The notes under the pieces were generated by a model. That model had not been told where the DNA came from. It saw only the letters and a program-made list of their open reading frames with translations, and did not search any database. 64,000 bases of DNA from Acidovorax sp. MR-S7 (GTDB lineage: Bacteria; Pseudomonadota; Gammaproteobacteria; Burkholderiales; Burkholderiaceae_C): the NCBI RefSeq assembly GCF_000400995.2, contig NZ_DF238916.1:1-64000 (forward strand), read 5' to 3'. The translations under genes were made by a program, and so were the position numbers. Shown piece by piece: positions 1 to 8,302 of the stretch; within the stretch, counting starts at the first letter, position 1; each line of letters begins with the position of its first letter.

Positions 1-73
1 CATTGTGCTTACGGACAGGCCGGCTCGCGCCGGCGGTGGATTGTCCGTTTACACAAAATTCTGCACACCCTCT
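1..73. mobile_element. Right end of an insertion sequence (IS256-like), rest outside window
   Basis: Bases 48-72 read TTTACACAAAATTCTGCACA followed by CCCTC. This resembles the terminal inverted repeat of IS256-family elements as I remember them. Just inside is a hairpin (GCCGGC at 19-24 and 29-34, nested within CGGACA at 12-17 and TGTCCG at 42-47). Conserved coding sequence of the neighbouring radical SAM gene stops abruptly at about base 74, exactly where this repeat begins, which supports an insertion junction. The transposase and the other end lie left of the window, so family assignment rests only on the terminus. Confidence 0.5.
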
Positions 74-313
74 GTCCGGAGAGTCGTTGCTGCACAGGGC
101 GCTGCGCGCGTTTTCCCAGATCACCTGGGTGCGCGGCGCGCCGGGAGTGCCCGCCTTCTCGCCCGGGGCGTCCCACCCATCGTCGAAGGCCTCGCGCGCC
201 TGCCGCTCGAAGCGGTGCGCCAGCCGGCTCGCGGCGCCACGGCCCTTGATGGCGTGCACAGGCACCCAGACGGCGGGCGGCGAATCGTCAAAGGGGGGAG
301 CTGGGGTGGGCAT
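74..313 (-). pseudogene. PA0069-type radical SAM gene, 5' fragment truncated by insertion
   Basis: The minus-strand reading frame starts at ATG 313 and encodes 80 residues, including IKGRGAAS, a DDGW motif and ARSALCSNDSPD. These match the N-terminus of the PA0069 family of radical SAM proteins, relatives of spore photoproduct lyase SplB. Family members continue with an IPFDRSINPYRGCEHGC-like stretch carrying the iron-sulfur cysteines. Here the frame instead runs into the insertion-sequence end at base 73, so the catalytic core is missing from this copy or displaced left of the window. The frame stays open to base 2 but that part is unrelated sequence. A LexA box at 316-335 sits directly upstream with no room for a normal Shine-Dalgarno, so LexA should block this start. 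Family assignment is from memory of the N-terminus only. Confidence 0.55.
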
Positions 314-315
314 GA

Positions 316-335
316 TACTGTATAAATATACAGTT
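316..335. promoter_or_regulatory. LexA (SOS) box
   Basis: TACTGTATAAATATACAGTT contains the full CTGT-N8-ACAG core (318-333) with an AT-rich centre, the classical LexA operator of gamma- and betaproteobacteria. It ends 2 bases upstream of the ATG at 313 of the minus-strand radical SAM fragment, so that gene is the likely target. The plus-strand rnk gene starts 265 bases away and is a less likely one. Confidence 0.85.
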
Positions 336-599
336 ATTTTGCGCTTACGCAATCCCTGGCCTTTTGGCAAGCCCCGCGCAATCCGCACCCGCGCCGTGCG
401 GGATAGCTTGGCAGCCGGCCGGTCCGCCTGCACAATCGGTCCGTTGCACCACCATGGTGCTTCCCCAGAGACAACGCCTTGGCCCGGACAACCCCGTTGC
501 CCGGGCTTTTGTCCGTTTGAACACCAGGGCGCCGGCCGCACGCACCCCGCGAGGCACGGCACCCGCCACCGTACAGACCATTCGCAACGGAGCCATACC
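336..599. other. Intergenic region between LexA box and rnk
   Basis: This is 264 bases without a convincing gene. It contains a GC-rich hairpin followed by four T residues (GCCCGG 482-487, CCGGGC 501-506, TTTT 507-510) that could be a weak plus-strand terminator or attenuator, and a CACCATGGTG palindrome near 449-460. No tRNA or recognisable small RNA was seen. The rnk promoter must lie here, but no clear -35/-10 pair stood out. Confidence 0.4.
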
Positions 600-1007
600 A
601 TGCTGCGCAAGCCCCCTATCACCCTGTCGTCGCTGGACCTGGAGCGCATCGAGGCGCTGCTGGAGAAACAGGCGGCCCCCTTCCCCGGCCGCGAGGCCCT
701 GGAGGCCGAACTGGACCGCGCCGACGTGCTGGACCCCAAGGACATGCCGCCCAACGTGGTGACCATGAATTCCACGGTGCGCTTCACCCTGCTGGAGTCG
801 GGCAAGACCAACACGCTGACGCTGGTCTATCCCAAGGAGATGGACGGCTCGGGCGAGAAGGTGTCCATCTTCGCTCCCGTGGGCATCGCCCTGCTGGGCC
901 TGGCCGTGGGCGATGAATTCCAGATGCCCAGCCCCACGGGCCAGGTCACCGTGCGCGTGGATGCCCTCGAGTTCCAGCCCGAAAGCGCGGGCGAACTGCA
1001 CCGCTGA
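600..1007 (+). CDS. rnk: Rnk, regulator of nucleoside diphosphate kinase
   Basis: A 135-residue cytoplasmic protein with an N-terminal helical segment (about 1-45) and a GreA/GreB C-terminal-like domain (about 50-130). Members of the Rnk family resemble transcript-cleavage factors without the long coiled coil and bind RNA polymerase; in E. coli Rnk affects nucleoside diphosphate kinase levels. The length matches the family. ATG 600 is preceded by GGAG at 589-592; the open frame extends far upstream but that part has no family similarity. It appears monocistronic, ending in a strong terminator at 1031-1054. Confidence 0.85.
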   Translation: MLRKPPITLSSLDLERIEALLEKQAAPFPGREALEAELDRADVLDPKDMPPNVVTMNSTVRFTLLESGKTNTLTLVYPKEMDGSGEKVSIFAPVGIALLGLAVGDEFQMPSPTGQVTVRVDALEFQPESAGELHR

Positions 1008-1030
1008 ACACAGCGCCCGCCCCCTGCCGC

Positions 1031-1054
1031 AGCAGCCCCAGGGCTGCTTTTTTT
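1031..1054 (+). terminator. Rho-independent terminator after rnk
   Basis: A perfect 8-bp stem, AGCAGCCC (1031-1038) with GGGCTGCT (1041-1048) and a 2-base loop, is followed by a run of seven T (1048-1054). It lies 24 bases after the rnk stop and just before the convergent acyltransferase stop codon. Confidence 0.9.
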
Positions 1055-1058
1055 CTGC

Positions 1059-2198
1059 TCAGCGCACGCCCGCAAGCAATGCCGCCAGCAGGCCCGTGCC
1101 CACCAGGGATGCCTGCCAGCGCAGCGCCACGCGCCAGGTGGGCATGTGGCGCTCCACGCGCTCGTACAGCAGGTGGCCCGCGGCGACCGACAGCGCGAAG
1201 GCCAGCGCCATGCCGCCCAGGGCCAAGCCCACGGAGCCGGGCCACAGCCGGCTGACCGCCGCGTTCACCAGCAGGCAGACCGGAAAGTGCACGAGGAAGA
1301 CCGAGTACGAGATCAGCCCCAGCCTGCGCAGCGGCGCCCAGCCCGTCCACTGCGCCAGCACGGGCCGCCGCAGGGCCAGCGCCAGCAGCAGTGCCATGCC
1401 GGCGGCCAGCGCGATGCGCGCGCGCCATTGCAGCAGCAGCGCACCCAGCGCCAGCGCCGCGATGAGCAGCGCCCAGCCCAGGGCCTGCCGCGCATCGGGC
1501 GCATGCGCGGCCCAGTAGGCCAGCATGCCCAGGCCGTAGGCGCCGAAGAAGTAGACCGCCCACACGTCCCAGCGCGCATCGCGGTTGAAGCCGTAGAGCG
1601 ACGCCGCCACGCCCAGCACCACCAGCGCCTGCGAACCGGTGACCGCTGCAGGCCTCCAGAGCGCGCGATCGCCCAGCGCGGCGTCTGCACGCGCCACGCC
1701 CGCGAGCAGCAGCGTGGTCAGCGCGAAGAGCTGGAAGTCGATGGCCACGTACCACACGCCGGCCGAGAGCGATTCCTCGTCGAGGATGCTTTGCAGCAGC
1801 AGCGCGTGCGCGAGCAGTTGCCCCAGTTCCGGCTCGCCGGAGACCGATGCATGGTCGAACCACGGACGCACGGCCGCCGACACCACGATGGCCAGCACCA
1901 GCGCCACCGCATACGGCACGACCAGCCGCACGAAGCGCCCCGCCACCTTGGGCCAGGGGTCGCCGAAGCGCGCCCGTCCCTGCGGCGCCAGGCTGGCGGC
2001 GGCCAGGTAGCCGCCCAGCACCAGGAACACCTGCACGGCCATGCGCGCGTCTTCGGCCAGCCAGTCGACCAGCCCCGGCAGGCCCTGGCGAACCACGTCG
2101 GACAGGGGGCCGTAGAACGCGAGGTGGTGCCACACGATGGCCGTGCAGGCCATCGCCTTGGCGCAGTCGATCAATGCACTGCGGCGGGCGTGAGACAT
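1059..2198 (-). CDS. Acyltransferase 3 family membrane protein
   Basis: A 379-residue integral membrane protein of the OafA/YrhL acyltransferase-3 family, which transfers acyl (often acetyl) groups to sugars of lipopolysaccharide, peptidoglycan or secreted molecules. The diagnostic features are an N-terminal helix with I-V-W-H-H (residues 21-25) carrying the conserved catalytic-type His, then about ten hydrophobic helices and a late F-L-V-H segment near residue 300. The start is ATG 2198; the gene ends at 1059 next to the rnk terminator. The substrate cannot be inferred, as no glycan biosynthesis genes are nearby. It is probably transcribed alone. Confidence 0.8.
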   Translation of the reverse strand: MSHARRSALIDCAKAMACTAIVWHHLAFYGPLSDVVRQGLPGLVDWLAEDARMAVQVFLVLGGYLAAASLAPQGRARFGDPWPKVAGRFVRLVVPYAVALVLAIVVSAAVRPWFDHASVSGEPELGQLLAHALLLQSILDEESLSAGVWYVAIDFQLFALTTLLLAGVARADAALGDRALWRPAAVTGSQALVVLGVAASLYGFNRDARWDVWAVYFFGAYGLGMLAYWAAHAPDARQALGWALLIAALALGALLLQWRARIALAAGMALLLALALRRPVLAQWTGWAPLRRLGLISYSVFLVHFPVCLLVNAAVSRLWPGSVGLALGGMALAFALSVAAGHLLYERVERHMPTWRVALRWQASLVGTGLLAALLAGVR

Positions 2199-2286
2199 GG
2201 GAAGGTGGGCGCTGGAGGCGCCGCCTGCGGCGGCGCACGGAAAGGCGGCATTGTGCGCCTTTTGGCCCAGCTCTGCAGGGCGCCGC

Positions 2287-3243
2287 TCAGGCCAGCGCGA
2301 GGCGCTCGCGCGCGGCCTGGTATTCGCGCCGGAGGCGCTCGATGAGCGCCGCGGCCGAGGTCACCTCGGTCACCGCGCCGATGCCCTGGCCGCAGCCCCA
2401 GATGTCCTTCCAGGCCTTCTGCGCGCCGCCGCCGAAGTTCATCTTGCTCGGGTCGGACTCGGGCAGGTTGTCGGGGTCCAGCCCCGCCGCGCGGATCGAG
2501 GGCGCGAGGTAGTTGCCATGCACGCCCGTGAACAGGTTGCTGTAGACGATGTCGTCGGAGCTGCCCTGCACGATGGCCTGCTTGTACGCATCCACCGCGC
2601 GCGCCTCGTGCGTGGCGATGAAGGCCGAGCCGATGTAGGCGAAGTCCGCTCCCATGGCCTGCGCGGCGAGGATGGCGCCGCCCGAGGCGATGGAACCCGA
2701 CAGCGCCACCGGGCCGTCGAACCACTGGCGGATTTCCTGGATGAGCGCGAACGGGCTCTTCACGCCCGCGTGGCCGCCCGCGCCGGCCGCCACGGCGATG
2801 AGGCCGTCGGCGCCCTTCTCGATGGCCTTGTGCGCGAACTTGTTGTTGATGATGTCGTGCAGCACCACGCCGCCCCAGCCATGCACGGCCTGGTTCACAT
2901 CCTCGCGCGCCCCCAGGGAGGTGATGACGATCGGCACCTTGTACTTGGCGCACACCTGCATGTCGTGCTCCAGCCGGTCGTTGCTCTTGTGCACGATCTG
3001 GTTGATCGCGAACGGAGCCGAGGGCTTGTCGGGGTTCGCCTTGTCCCAGGCAGCCAGCGTCTCGGTGATTTCCGCCAGCCAGTCCTCGAGCTGCGCGGCC
3101 GGGCGCGCGTTGAGCGCTGGCATGGAGCCGACGATGCCGGCCTGGCACTGCGCGATCACCAGTTGCGGGTTGCTGATGATGAACAGCGGCGACCCGATGA
3201 CGGGCAGCGAGAGTTTTTGCAGCGCGGGCGGCAGCTTGGACAT
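2287..3243 (-). CDS. NAD(P)H-dependent flavin oxidoreductase, nitronate monooxygenase family
   Basis: A 318-residue FMN-binding TIM-barrel protein of the 2-nitropropane dioxygenase/nitronate monooxygenase family. It shows the typical start (L-P-V-I-G-S-P-L-F), a G-A-G-G-H-A-G phosphate-binding loop near residue 155 with the conserved His, and G-S-I-A-S-G-G near 185. Family members oxidise nitronates or reduce enoyl thioesters (FabK-like). Placement next to an acyl-CoA dehydrogenase and etfBA suggests acyl-CoA metabolism, but the substrate is not determinable. The gene starts at ATG 3243, downstream of the dehydrogenase in the same direction, with a dispersed repeat in the 78-base gap. Confidence 0.8.
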   Translation of the reverse strand: MSKLPPALQKLSLPVIGSPLFIISNPQLVIAQCQAGIVGSMPALNARPAAQLEDWLAEITETLAAWDKANPDKPSAPFAINQIVHKSNDRLEHDMQVCAKYKVPIVITSLGAREDVNQAVHGWGGVVLHDIINNKFAHKAIEKGADGLIAVAAGAGGHAGVKSPFALIQEIRQWFDGPVALSGSIASGGAILAAQAMGADFAYIGSAFIATHEARAVDAYKQAIVQGSSDDIVYSNLFTGVHGNYLAPSIRAAGLDPDNLPESDPSKMNFGGGAQKAWKDIWGCGQGIGAVTEVTSAAALIERLRREYQAARERLALA

Positions 3244-3259
3244 GCGGGCAGTCTCCTGA

Positions 3260-3311
3260 ATAAAAATGGGCTGCAGCGCTTATCCCTCAAGCGCCAGCAG
3301 CTATCAAAAAA
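3260..3311. repeat. Dispersed palindromic repeat, copy 1 (intergenic)
   Basis: Imperfect palindrome with arms CTGCAGCGCTT (3271-3281) and AAGCGCCAGCAGCTATC (3289-3305), flanked by AAAAAT and AAAAAA. On the minus strand it reads GATAGCTGCTGGCGCTT - 7 bases - AAGCGCTGCAGCCCA, matching the other copies in this window. It lies between the acyl-CoA dehydrogenase stop and the flavin oxidoreductase start and could act as an mRNA hairpin or terminator-like element. Confidence 0.8.
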
Positions 3312-3321
3312 GAAGCATCGA

Positions 3322-5112
3322 TCAGAACGCGTCGAGCGCCAGCGCCGTGACGCTGGCCGCGCCGTCGACGATGGCGTCGCGCTGGCCGGGCGCACGGGTG
3401 AGGATGTGCTCGGCATAGAAGCGCGCGGTGGTGATCTTGGCCTGCATGAAGGCCGTGTCCTGTCCCTTGGCGGACAGCTCCTGCGCCACCAGCAGCGCGC
3501 GCGCCATCTGCCAGCCTGCCACGAGGTTGCCCGCGAGCATCAGGTAGGGCACGCTGCCCGCATACACGTCGTTGGGCTGCGCCTTGGCGCCGCCCGCGAC
3601 GAAGTCCACCGCATCCAGGAAGGCCTGGCGCGCAGCGGCCAGGCGCGTGGCGACGGCCTGCGCGTCGGCAGTGCCGCTGGCGCGCAGCTGCTCCTCGGTC
3701 TTCTCGATCTGCGCGGCGATGGCTTTGGCGGTCTGGCCGCCGTCGCGCGCGGTCTTGCGGCCCACGAGGTCGTTGGCCTGGATCGCCGTCGTGCCCTCGT
3801 AGATGGTGAGGATCTTGGCGTCGCGGTAGTACTGGGCCGCGCCGGTCTCCTCGATGAAGCCCATGCCGCCGTGCACCTGCACGCCCAGCGAGGCGACCTC
3901 CAGGCTCATTTCCGTGCTGTAGCCCTTCACGAGCGGCACCATGAATTCGTAGAACGTGGCGTTGTCCGCGCGCACCTGCGCGTCCGGGTGGTGGTGCGCC
4001 GCGTCGTACGCGGCGGCGGCCACGCTGGCCATGGCGCGGCAGCCCTCGGTGAAGGCGCGCATGGTCATGAGCATGCGGCGCACGTCGGGGTGGTGGATGA
4101 TGGCAGCGCTGCCCCGGACGCTGCCGTCCACGGGGCGGCTCTGCACGCGCTCGCGCGCGTACTGCACGGCGTGCTGGTAGGCGCGCTCGGCCACCGCGAT
4201 GCCCTGCACGCCCACGGCGTAGCGCGCGGCGTTCATCATGATGAACATGTACTCCAGGCCGCGGTTCTCCTCGCCGACCAGATACCCGACGGCGCCGCCG
4301 TTGTCGCCATACTGCAGCACGGCCGTGGGCGAAGCCTTGATGCCCATCTTGTGCTCGATGCTCACGCAGTGCACATCGTTGCGCGCGCCCAGGCTGCCGT
4401 CCTGGTTCACCATGAACTTGGGCACCACGAACAGGCTGATGCCCTTGACGCCCTCGGGCGCGCCCGACACGCGCGCCAGCACCAGGTGCACGATGTTCTC
4501 GGCCATGTCGTGCTCGCCGTAGGTGATGAAGATCTTGGTGCCGAAGACCTTGTACGTGCCGTCCGGCTGCGGCTCGGCGCGGCTGCGCACCAGCGCCAGG
4601 TCGGAGCCGGCCTGGGGCTCGGTGAGGTTCATCGTGCCGGTCCACTGGCCGGAAATGAGCTTTTCCAGGTAGGTGGCCTTGAGCTCGTCGCTGCCCGCGG
4701 TGAGCAGCGCCTCGATGGCGCCGTCGGTCAGCAGCGGGCACAGCGCGAAGCTCAGGTTGGCGCTGTTGAGCATCTCGCCGCAGGCCGCGCCGATGGTCTT
4801 GGGCAGCCCCTGGCCGCCAAAGTCGGCCGGGTGCTGCAGGCCCTGCCAGCCGCCCTCGGCGAATTGGCGGAAGGCCTCCTTGAAGCCCGGCGTGGTGGTG
4901 ACCGCGCCGTCCTTGAACCACGAAGGGTTGCGGTCCCCTTCCACATTGAGCGGAGCCACCACGCCCTCGTTGAACCGTGCGCACTCCTCCAGCACGGCGG
5001 CGGCGGTGTCCAGGCCCGCATCCTCGAAACCCGGGATCTGCGCGACCTGGCCGATGTTCGCCAGATGCTCGATGGTGAACAGCATGTCCTTCACGGGGGC
5101 GGTGTAACTCAT
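3322..5112 (-). CDS. Acyl-CoA dehydrogenase (large type with C-terminal extension)
   Basis: A 596-residue FAD-dependent acyl-CoA dehydrogenase catalysing alpha,beta-desaturation of an acyl-CoA and passing electrons to ETF, which is encoded just upstream. The N-terminal and middle dehydrogenase domains span about 60-280 (L-T-E-P-Q-A-G-S-D-L near 160). The C-terminal helical domain includes the catalytic-base motif I-Y-E-G-T-T-A-I-Q, and a C-terminal extension typical of the 590-600-residue class covers about 470-596. ATG 5112 is chosen because it follows a GGAGATCCCC ribosome site; upstream in-frame residues are not conserved. The gene is separated from etfA by a strong terminator, so it probably has its own promoter. 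Confidence 0.88.
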   Translation of the reverse strand: MSYTAPVKDMLFTIEHLANIGQVAQIPGFEDAGLDTAAAVLEECARFNEGVVAPLNVEGDRNPSWFKDGAVTTTPGFKEAFRQFAEGGWQGLQHPADFGGQGLPKTIGAACGEMLNSANLSFALCPLLTDGAIEALLTAGSDELKATYLEKLISGQWTGTMNLTEPQAGSDLALVRSRAEPQPDGTYKVFGTKIFITYGEHDMAENIVHLVLARVSGAPEGVKGISLFVVPKFMVNQDGSLGARNDVHCVSIEHKMGIKASPTAVLQYGDNGGAVGYLVGEENRGLEYMFIMMNAARYAVGVQGIAVAERAYQHAVQYARERVQSRPVDGSVRGSAAIIHHPDVRRMLMTMRAFTEGCRAMASVAAAAYDAAHHHPDAQVRADNATFYEFMVPLVKGYSTEMSLEVASLGVQVHGGMGFIEETGAAQYYRDAKILTIYEGTTAIQANDLVGRKTARDGGQTAKAIAAQIEKTEEQLRASGTADAQAVATRLAAARQAFLDAVDFVAGGAKAQPNDVYAGSVPYLMLAGNLVAGWQMARALLVAQELSAKGQDTAFMQAKITTARFYAEHILTRAPGQRDAIVDGAASVTALALDAF

Positions 5113-5145
5113 GGGGATCTCCAACTCCAATGCAATGCGAATCTC

Positions 5146-5173
5146 AAAAAAAAGGCATCGCACGCGATGCCTT
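5146..5173 (-). terminator. Rho-independent terminator after etfBA
   Basis: On the minus strand there is a perfect 10-bp stem AAGGCATCGC/GCGATGCCTT (5173-5164 with 5161-5152) and 2-base loop, followed by eight T. It lies 19 bases after the etfA stop codon and upstream of the acyl-CoA dehydrogenase, separating the two transcripts. Confidence 0.92.
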
Positions 5174-5191
5174 CTTGCCTGCGGGGCGGCT

Positions 5192-6124
5192 TTACAAAGC
5201 CTGCACCAGTTCCGGCACGGCCGCGAACAGGTCCGCCTCCAGCCCGTAGTCGGCCACGCTGAAGATCGGCGCCTCCGGGTCCTTGTTGATCGCCACGATC
5301 ACCTTGGAGTCCTTCATGCCCGCCAGGTGCTGGATGGCCCCCGAGATGCCCAGCGCGACGTACAGCTGCGGCGCCACGATCTTGCCCGTCTGGCCCACCT
5401 GCAGGTCGTTGGGCGCGTAGCCCGCGTCCACCGCCGCGCGGCTGGCCCCGATGGCCGCGCCCAGCTTGTCGGCCAGCGGCGTGAGCACTTCCTGGAATTT
5501 CTCGCTGCTGCCCAGCGCCCGCCCGCCCGAGACGATGATCTTGGCGGCGGTCAGCTCGGGCCGGTCGCTCTTGGTGACTTCGCGCCCGACGAAGGCGCTC
5601 TTGCCGCTGTCTGCCGCAGCGGCTGCGGTTTCGATGGCGGCGCTGCCACCCGTGGCGGCGGCGGCATCGAAGCCCGTGGTGCGCACGGTGATGACCTTGA
5701 CGCTGTCTGCGCTTTGCACGGTGGCGATGGCGTTGCCCGCGTAGATGGGGCGCTCGAAGGTGTCGGGGCTGTCGACCTTGGTGATGTCGCTGATTTGCGC
5801 CACGTCGAGCCTGGCGGCCACGCGCGGGGCGGCGTTCTTGCCGCTGGCGGTGGCGGGGAACAGGATGTGGCTGTAGTTGCCGGCGATCTGCAGCACCTGC
5901 GCGGCGATGTTTTCGGCCAGGCCGTCCTTGAGGCTGGCGCCGTCGACGTGGATGACCTTGGCGACGCCGGCGATCTGCGCGGCGGCCTGCGCCGCGCCCT
6001 GGGCGTTTTCTCCGGCGACGAGCACGTGCACGTCACCGCCGCATGCCTGCGCGGCGGTGACGGTGTTGAGGGTGGCGCTCTTGATGGAGGCGTTGTCGTG
6101 TTCTGCGATGACGAGTACGGGCAT
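5192..6124 (-). CDS. etfA: Electron transfer flavoprotein alpha subunit
   Basis: A 310-residue EtfA. The N-terminal half carries the adenine-nucleotide alpha-hydrolase-like fold. The C-terminal FAD-binding domain (about 190-310) has [18 protein letters not shown] and [11 protein letters not shown], then G-A-I-Q-H and N-K-D-P-E-A-P-I-F, all hallmarks of the family. The heterodimer with EtfB shuttles electrons from acyl-CoA dehydrogenases to ETF:quinone oxidoreductase. It starts at ATG 6124, only 2 bases after etfB, so the two genes form one operon ended by the terminator at 5146-5173. Confidence 0.95.
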   Translation of the reverse strand: MPVLVIAEHDNASIKSATLNTVTAAQACGGDVHVLVAGENAQGAAQAAAQIAGVAKVIHVDGASLKDGLAENIAAQVLQIAGNYSHILFPATASGKNAAPRVAARLDVAQISDITKVDSPDTFERPIYAGNAIATVQSADSVKVITVRTTGFDAAAATGGSAAIETAAAAADSGKSAFVGREVTKSDRPELTAAKIIVSGGRALGSSEKFQEVLTPLADKLGAAIGASRAAVDAGYAPNDLQVGQTGKIVAPQLYVALGISGAIQHLAGMKDSKVIVAINKDPEAPIFSVADYGLEADLFAAVPELVQAL

Positions 6125-6126
6125 TT

Positions 6127-6876
6127 TTAGATCACCTTGGCTTCGTTCTTGAGCTTGGCCACGAGGGTGGCCACGTCGGGCACCTTGACGCCGGCGCCGC
6201 GCTTCGGGGGCTCGGAGACCTTGAGGGTCTTCAGGCGCGGGGCGACGTCGACGCCCAGCTCTTCGGGCTTGAGGGTGTCGAGCGGCTTTTTCTTGGCCTT
6301 CATGATGTTGGGCAGCGTGACGTAGCGCGGCTCGTTCAGGCGCAGGTCGGTGGTGATGACCGCCGGCAGGGTGAGCGAGAGGGTTTCCAGGCCGCCGTCG
6401 ACTTCGCGGGTGACGCTGGCCTTGCCGTCGGCGACTTCGACCTTGCTGGCGAAGGTGGCCTGGGGCAGATCGGCCAGCGCCGCGAGCATCTGGCCGGTCT
6501 GGTTGGCGTCGTCGTCGATGGCCTGCTTGCCCAGGATGACGAGCTGGGGCTGCTCCTTGTCGACCAGGGCCTTGAGCAGCTTGGCGACGGCCAGGGGCTG
6601 CAGCTCGGCGTCGGTTTCCACCAGGATGGCACGGTCGGCGCCGATGGCCATGGCCGTGCGCAGGGTTTCCTGGCACTGCGCCACGCCGCAGCTGACGGCG
6701 ATCACTTCGGTGGCGATGCCTTTTTCTTTCAGGCGCACGGCTTCCTCGACGGCGATTTCGTCAAAGGGGTTCATGCTCATCTTCACGTTGGCGATGTCCA
6801 CTCCCGTGCCGTCCGACTTCACTCGGACCTTCACGTTGTAGTCCACCACGCGCTTGACGGGGACCAAGACCTTCAT
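6127..6876 (-). CDS. etfB: Electron transfer flavoprotein beta subunit
   Basis: A 249-residue EtfB beginning [12 protein letters not shown], with the [12 protein letters not shown] motif near residue 40 and the AMP-binding D-D-D-A-N-Q-T-G-Q motif near 125. It pairs with EtfA to carry electrons from the upstream-clustered acyl-CoA dehydrogenase. ATG 6876 has GAAGGAG 8 bases upstream; an in-frame extension to 6957 has no similarity. It is the first gene of the etfBA operon, with the promoter expected in the 130 bases before the mechanosensitive-channel stop at 7007. Confidence 0.95.
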   Translation of the reverse strand: MKVLVPVKRVVDYNVKVRVKSDGTGVDIANVKMSMNPFDEIAVEEAVRLKEKGIATEVIAVSCGVAQCQETLRTAMAIGADRAILVETDAELQPLAVAKLLKALVDKEQPQLVILGKQAIDDDANQTGQMLAALADLPQATFASKVEVADGKASVTREVDGGLETLSLTLPAVITTDLRLNEPRYVTLPNIMKAKKKPLDTLKPEELGVDVAPRLKTLKVSEPPKRGAGVKVPDVATLVAKLKNEAKVI

Positions 6877-7006
6877 TGCTGCGGCTCCTTCAGTTGTTGA
6901 TGCTTGACGTTCACGTAAACCGATCCATTCTATTGCGCACCGCAGCATGCTCCGCATCGGGAAAACGGCCGGTGGGAAAAATCACAAAAAAAGAACGATC
7001 GTGCTT

Positions 7007-8299
7007 TTATGGATTATGCCAGCCCGGCGCGCCGGGGTCGAGCCCTGCTCCTCCCTCGGATGCCGCCTGCGCGACGCGCACCACGCGCTGCGGCGGGGCG
7101 ATGTCGATGCCTGCTGCCCGCAGCCCTTCGAGCGCGGCCAGGTTCACGGCCGAGCGCACGTTGGCCGTGCCGGCGCCGGGGTCGGCGATCCAGTAGTTCA
7201 GGGTGAAGGCCAGTCCGTCGGGCACGAAGTCGACCAGGTAGGCCACGGGCGCGGGCTCGGCCAGCACACGCGGCTGCGCCGCCGCGGCGTCGCACAGGAT
7301 GCGCTGCACGCGGGCCGCGTCGCTGCTGTGGGCCACGGTGAGATTCGTCGTCAGGTTGAACTTGCGGTCGGAATCGGTGAGGTTCTCCACGCGCTGCGTG
7401 ATCAGGCTTTCGTTGGGCACGATGGACTGGCGGCCGTTGCCTGCGCGGATCAGCGTGTAGCGGGTCTTGATGTCGGTGATGCGCCCCTCGAAGCCATCCA
7501 CGCGCACGTTGTCGCCGATGCGCAGCGAGCGCTCCAGCAGGATGACGAAGCCGCTCACGTAGTTGGACGCCAGCTTCTGCAGCCCGAAGCCCAGGCCCAC
7601 GCCCAGCGCGCCGCCCAGCACCGACAGCGCCGTGAGGTCCACGCCCACGGCCGACAGCGCGAACATCAGGCCGATGAACAGCAGCAGCGCGCGCGTGGCG
7701 TTCACTGCCACCTTGCGCATGGACAGGTCGCTCACCGCGCCGTCGAGCACGCGCCGCTCGATGGTGGACGACGCCCACAGCGCCGTCACCAGCACCAGCG
7801 CCGCCGACAGGCCGCCCTGCAGCAGCATGAGCAGGCTGATGGTGGACTTGCCGAAGGACAGGGTGATCTCGTCGAGCTCCTGCAGCACGCGCGGCAATAG
7901 CTCCGCGATCCACAGCACCGCCACGCCCCAGGCCAGCCACGAAACGATGCGCTCGAGCAGCCGCATCAGCGCCGAGCGCGGGAAGGCCATGGCCAGCACG
8001 CGCGCCACGAACCGGATCAGCACCAGCGATGTGAGCACGGGCACGGCCACGCGCAGCAGGAACACGGGCTGGTAGTGCGCCACGGCCAGCCGGCAGGCGT
8101 AGACCAGCGCCAGCGCCAGCATGGGGAACAGCAGCCCGTCGAGCGTGCGGCGCCCGAACCATACGGAGTCGGGCGGCTGGCCGCGCCCGGCCACGCGGCT
8201 CAGGGCGTAGGCGACCGCGACGGCGCCGACCAGCAGCGCCAGCTCCAGCCAGGTACTGGAGCGCTGGAAGTCATGGGTGAGCCGGTCCAGCCACTCCAT
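7007..8299 (-). CDS. MscS-family mechanosensitive ion channel protein
   Basis: A 430-residue inner-membrane protein with about five N-terminal transmembrane segments (roughly 18-35, 55-70, 80-105, 118-135, 160-180). A final pore-lining helix rich in Gly and Ala follows (about 222-250, L-G-G-A-L-G-V-G-L-G-F-G-L-Q-K), then the MscS beta domain (G-D-N-V-R-V-D-G-F-E-G-R) and a cytosolic C-terminal domain. It should open on membrane tension to release solutes during hypo-osmotic shock. It starts at ATG 8299, 3 bases after the stop of the crotonase gene, so the two are co-transcribed. Confidence 0.88.
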   Translation of the reverse strand: MEWLDRLTHDFQRSSTWLELALLVGAVAVAYALSRVAGRGQPPDSVWFGRRTLDGLLFPMLALALVYACRLAVAHYQPVFLLRVAVPVLTSLVLIRFVARVLAMAFPRSALMRLLERIVSWLAWGVAVLWIAELLPRVLQELDEITLSFGKSTISLLMLLQGGLSAALVLVTALWASSTIERRVLDGAVSDLSMRKVAVNATRALLLFIGLMFALSAVGVDLTALSVLGGALGVGLGFGLQKLASNYVSGFVILLERSLRIGDNVRVDGFEGRITDIKTRYTLIRAGNGRQSIVPNESLITQRVENLTDSDRKFNLTTNLTVAHSSDAARVQRILCDAAAAQPRVLAEPAPVAYLVDFVPDGLAFTLNYWIADPGAGTANVRSAVNLAALEGLRAAGIDIAPPQRVVRVAQAASEGGAGLDPGAPGWHNP

Positions 8300-8302
8300 C
8301 GC

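Noticed and set aside
482-510. Hairpin with four T in the rnk upstream region as a definite terminator
   Set aside because: The stem is 6 bp with a 13-base loop and a short T run, and no gene ends before it on the plus strand; it is listed only as a possibility within the intergenic region.
336-599. tRNA or small RNA gene before rnk
   Set aside because: No cloverleaf, CCA end or T-loop sequence is visible, and no convincing promoter-terminator pair encloses it.
3110-3130. AGCGCTGGCATGG inside the flavin oxidoreductase gene as a repeat fragment
   Set aside because: Only 7-8 bases match and it codes for ordinary conserved residues.
2197-5262. Very long plus-strand open frame (over 1000 codons) opposite the oxidoreductase and acyl-CoA dehydrogenase genes
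   Set aside because: It is His/Arg/Ala-rich with no domain, typical of the antisense frame of high-GC genes, and the minus strand there encodes clear enzymes.
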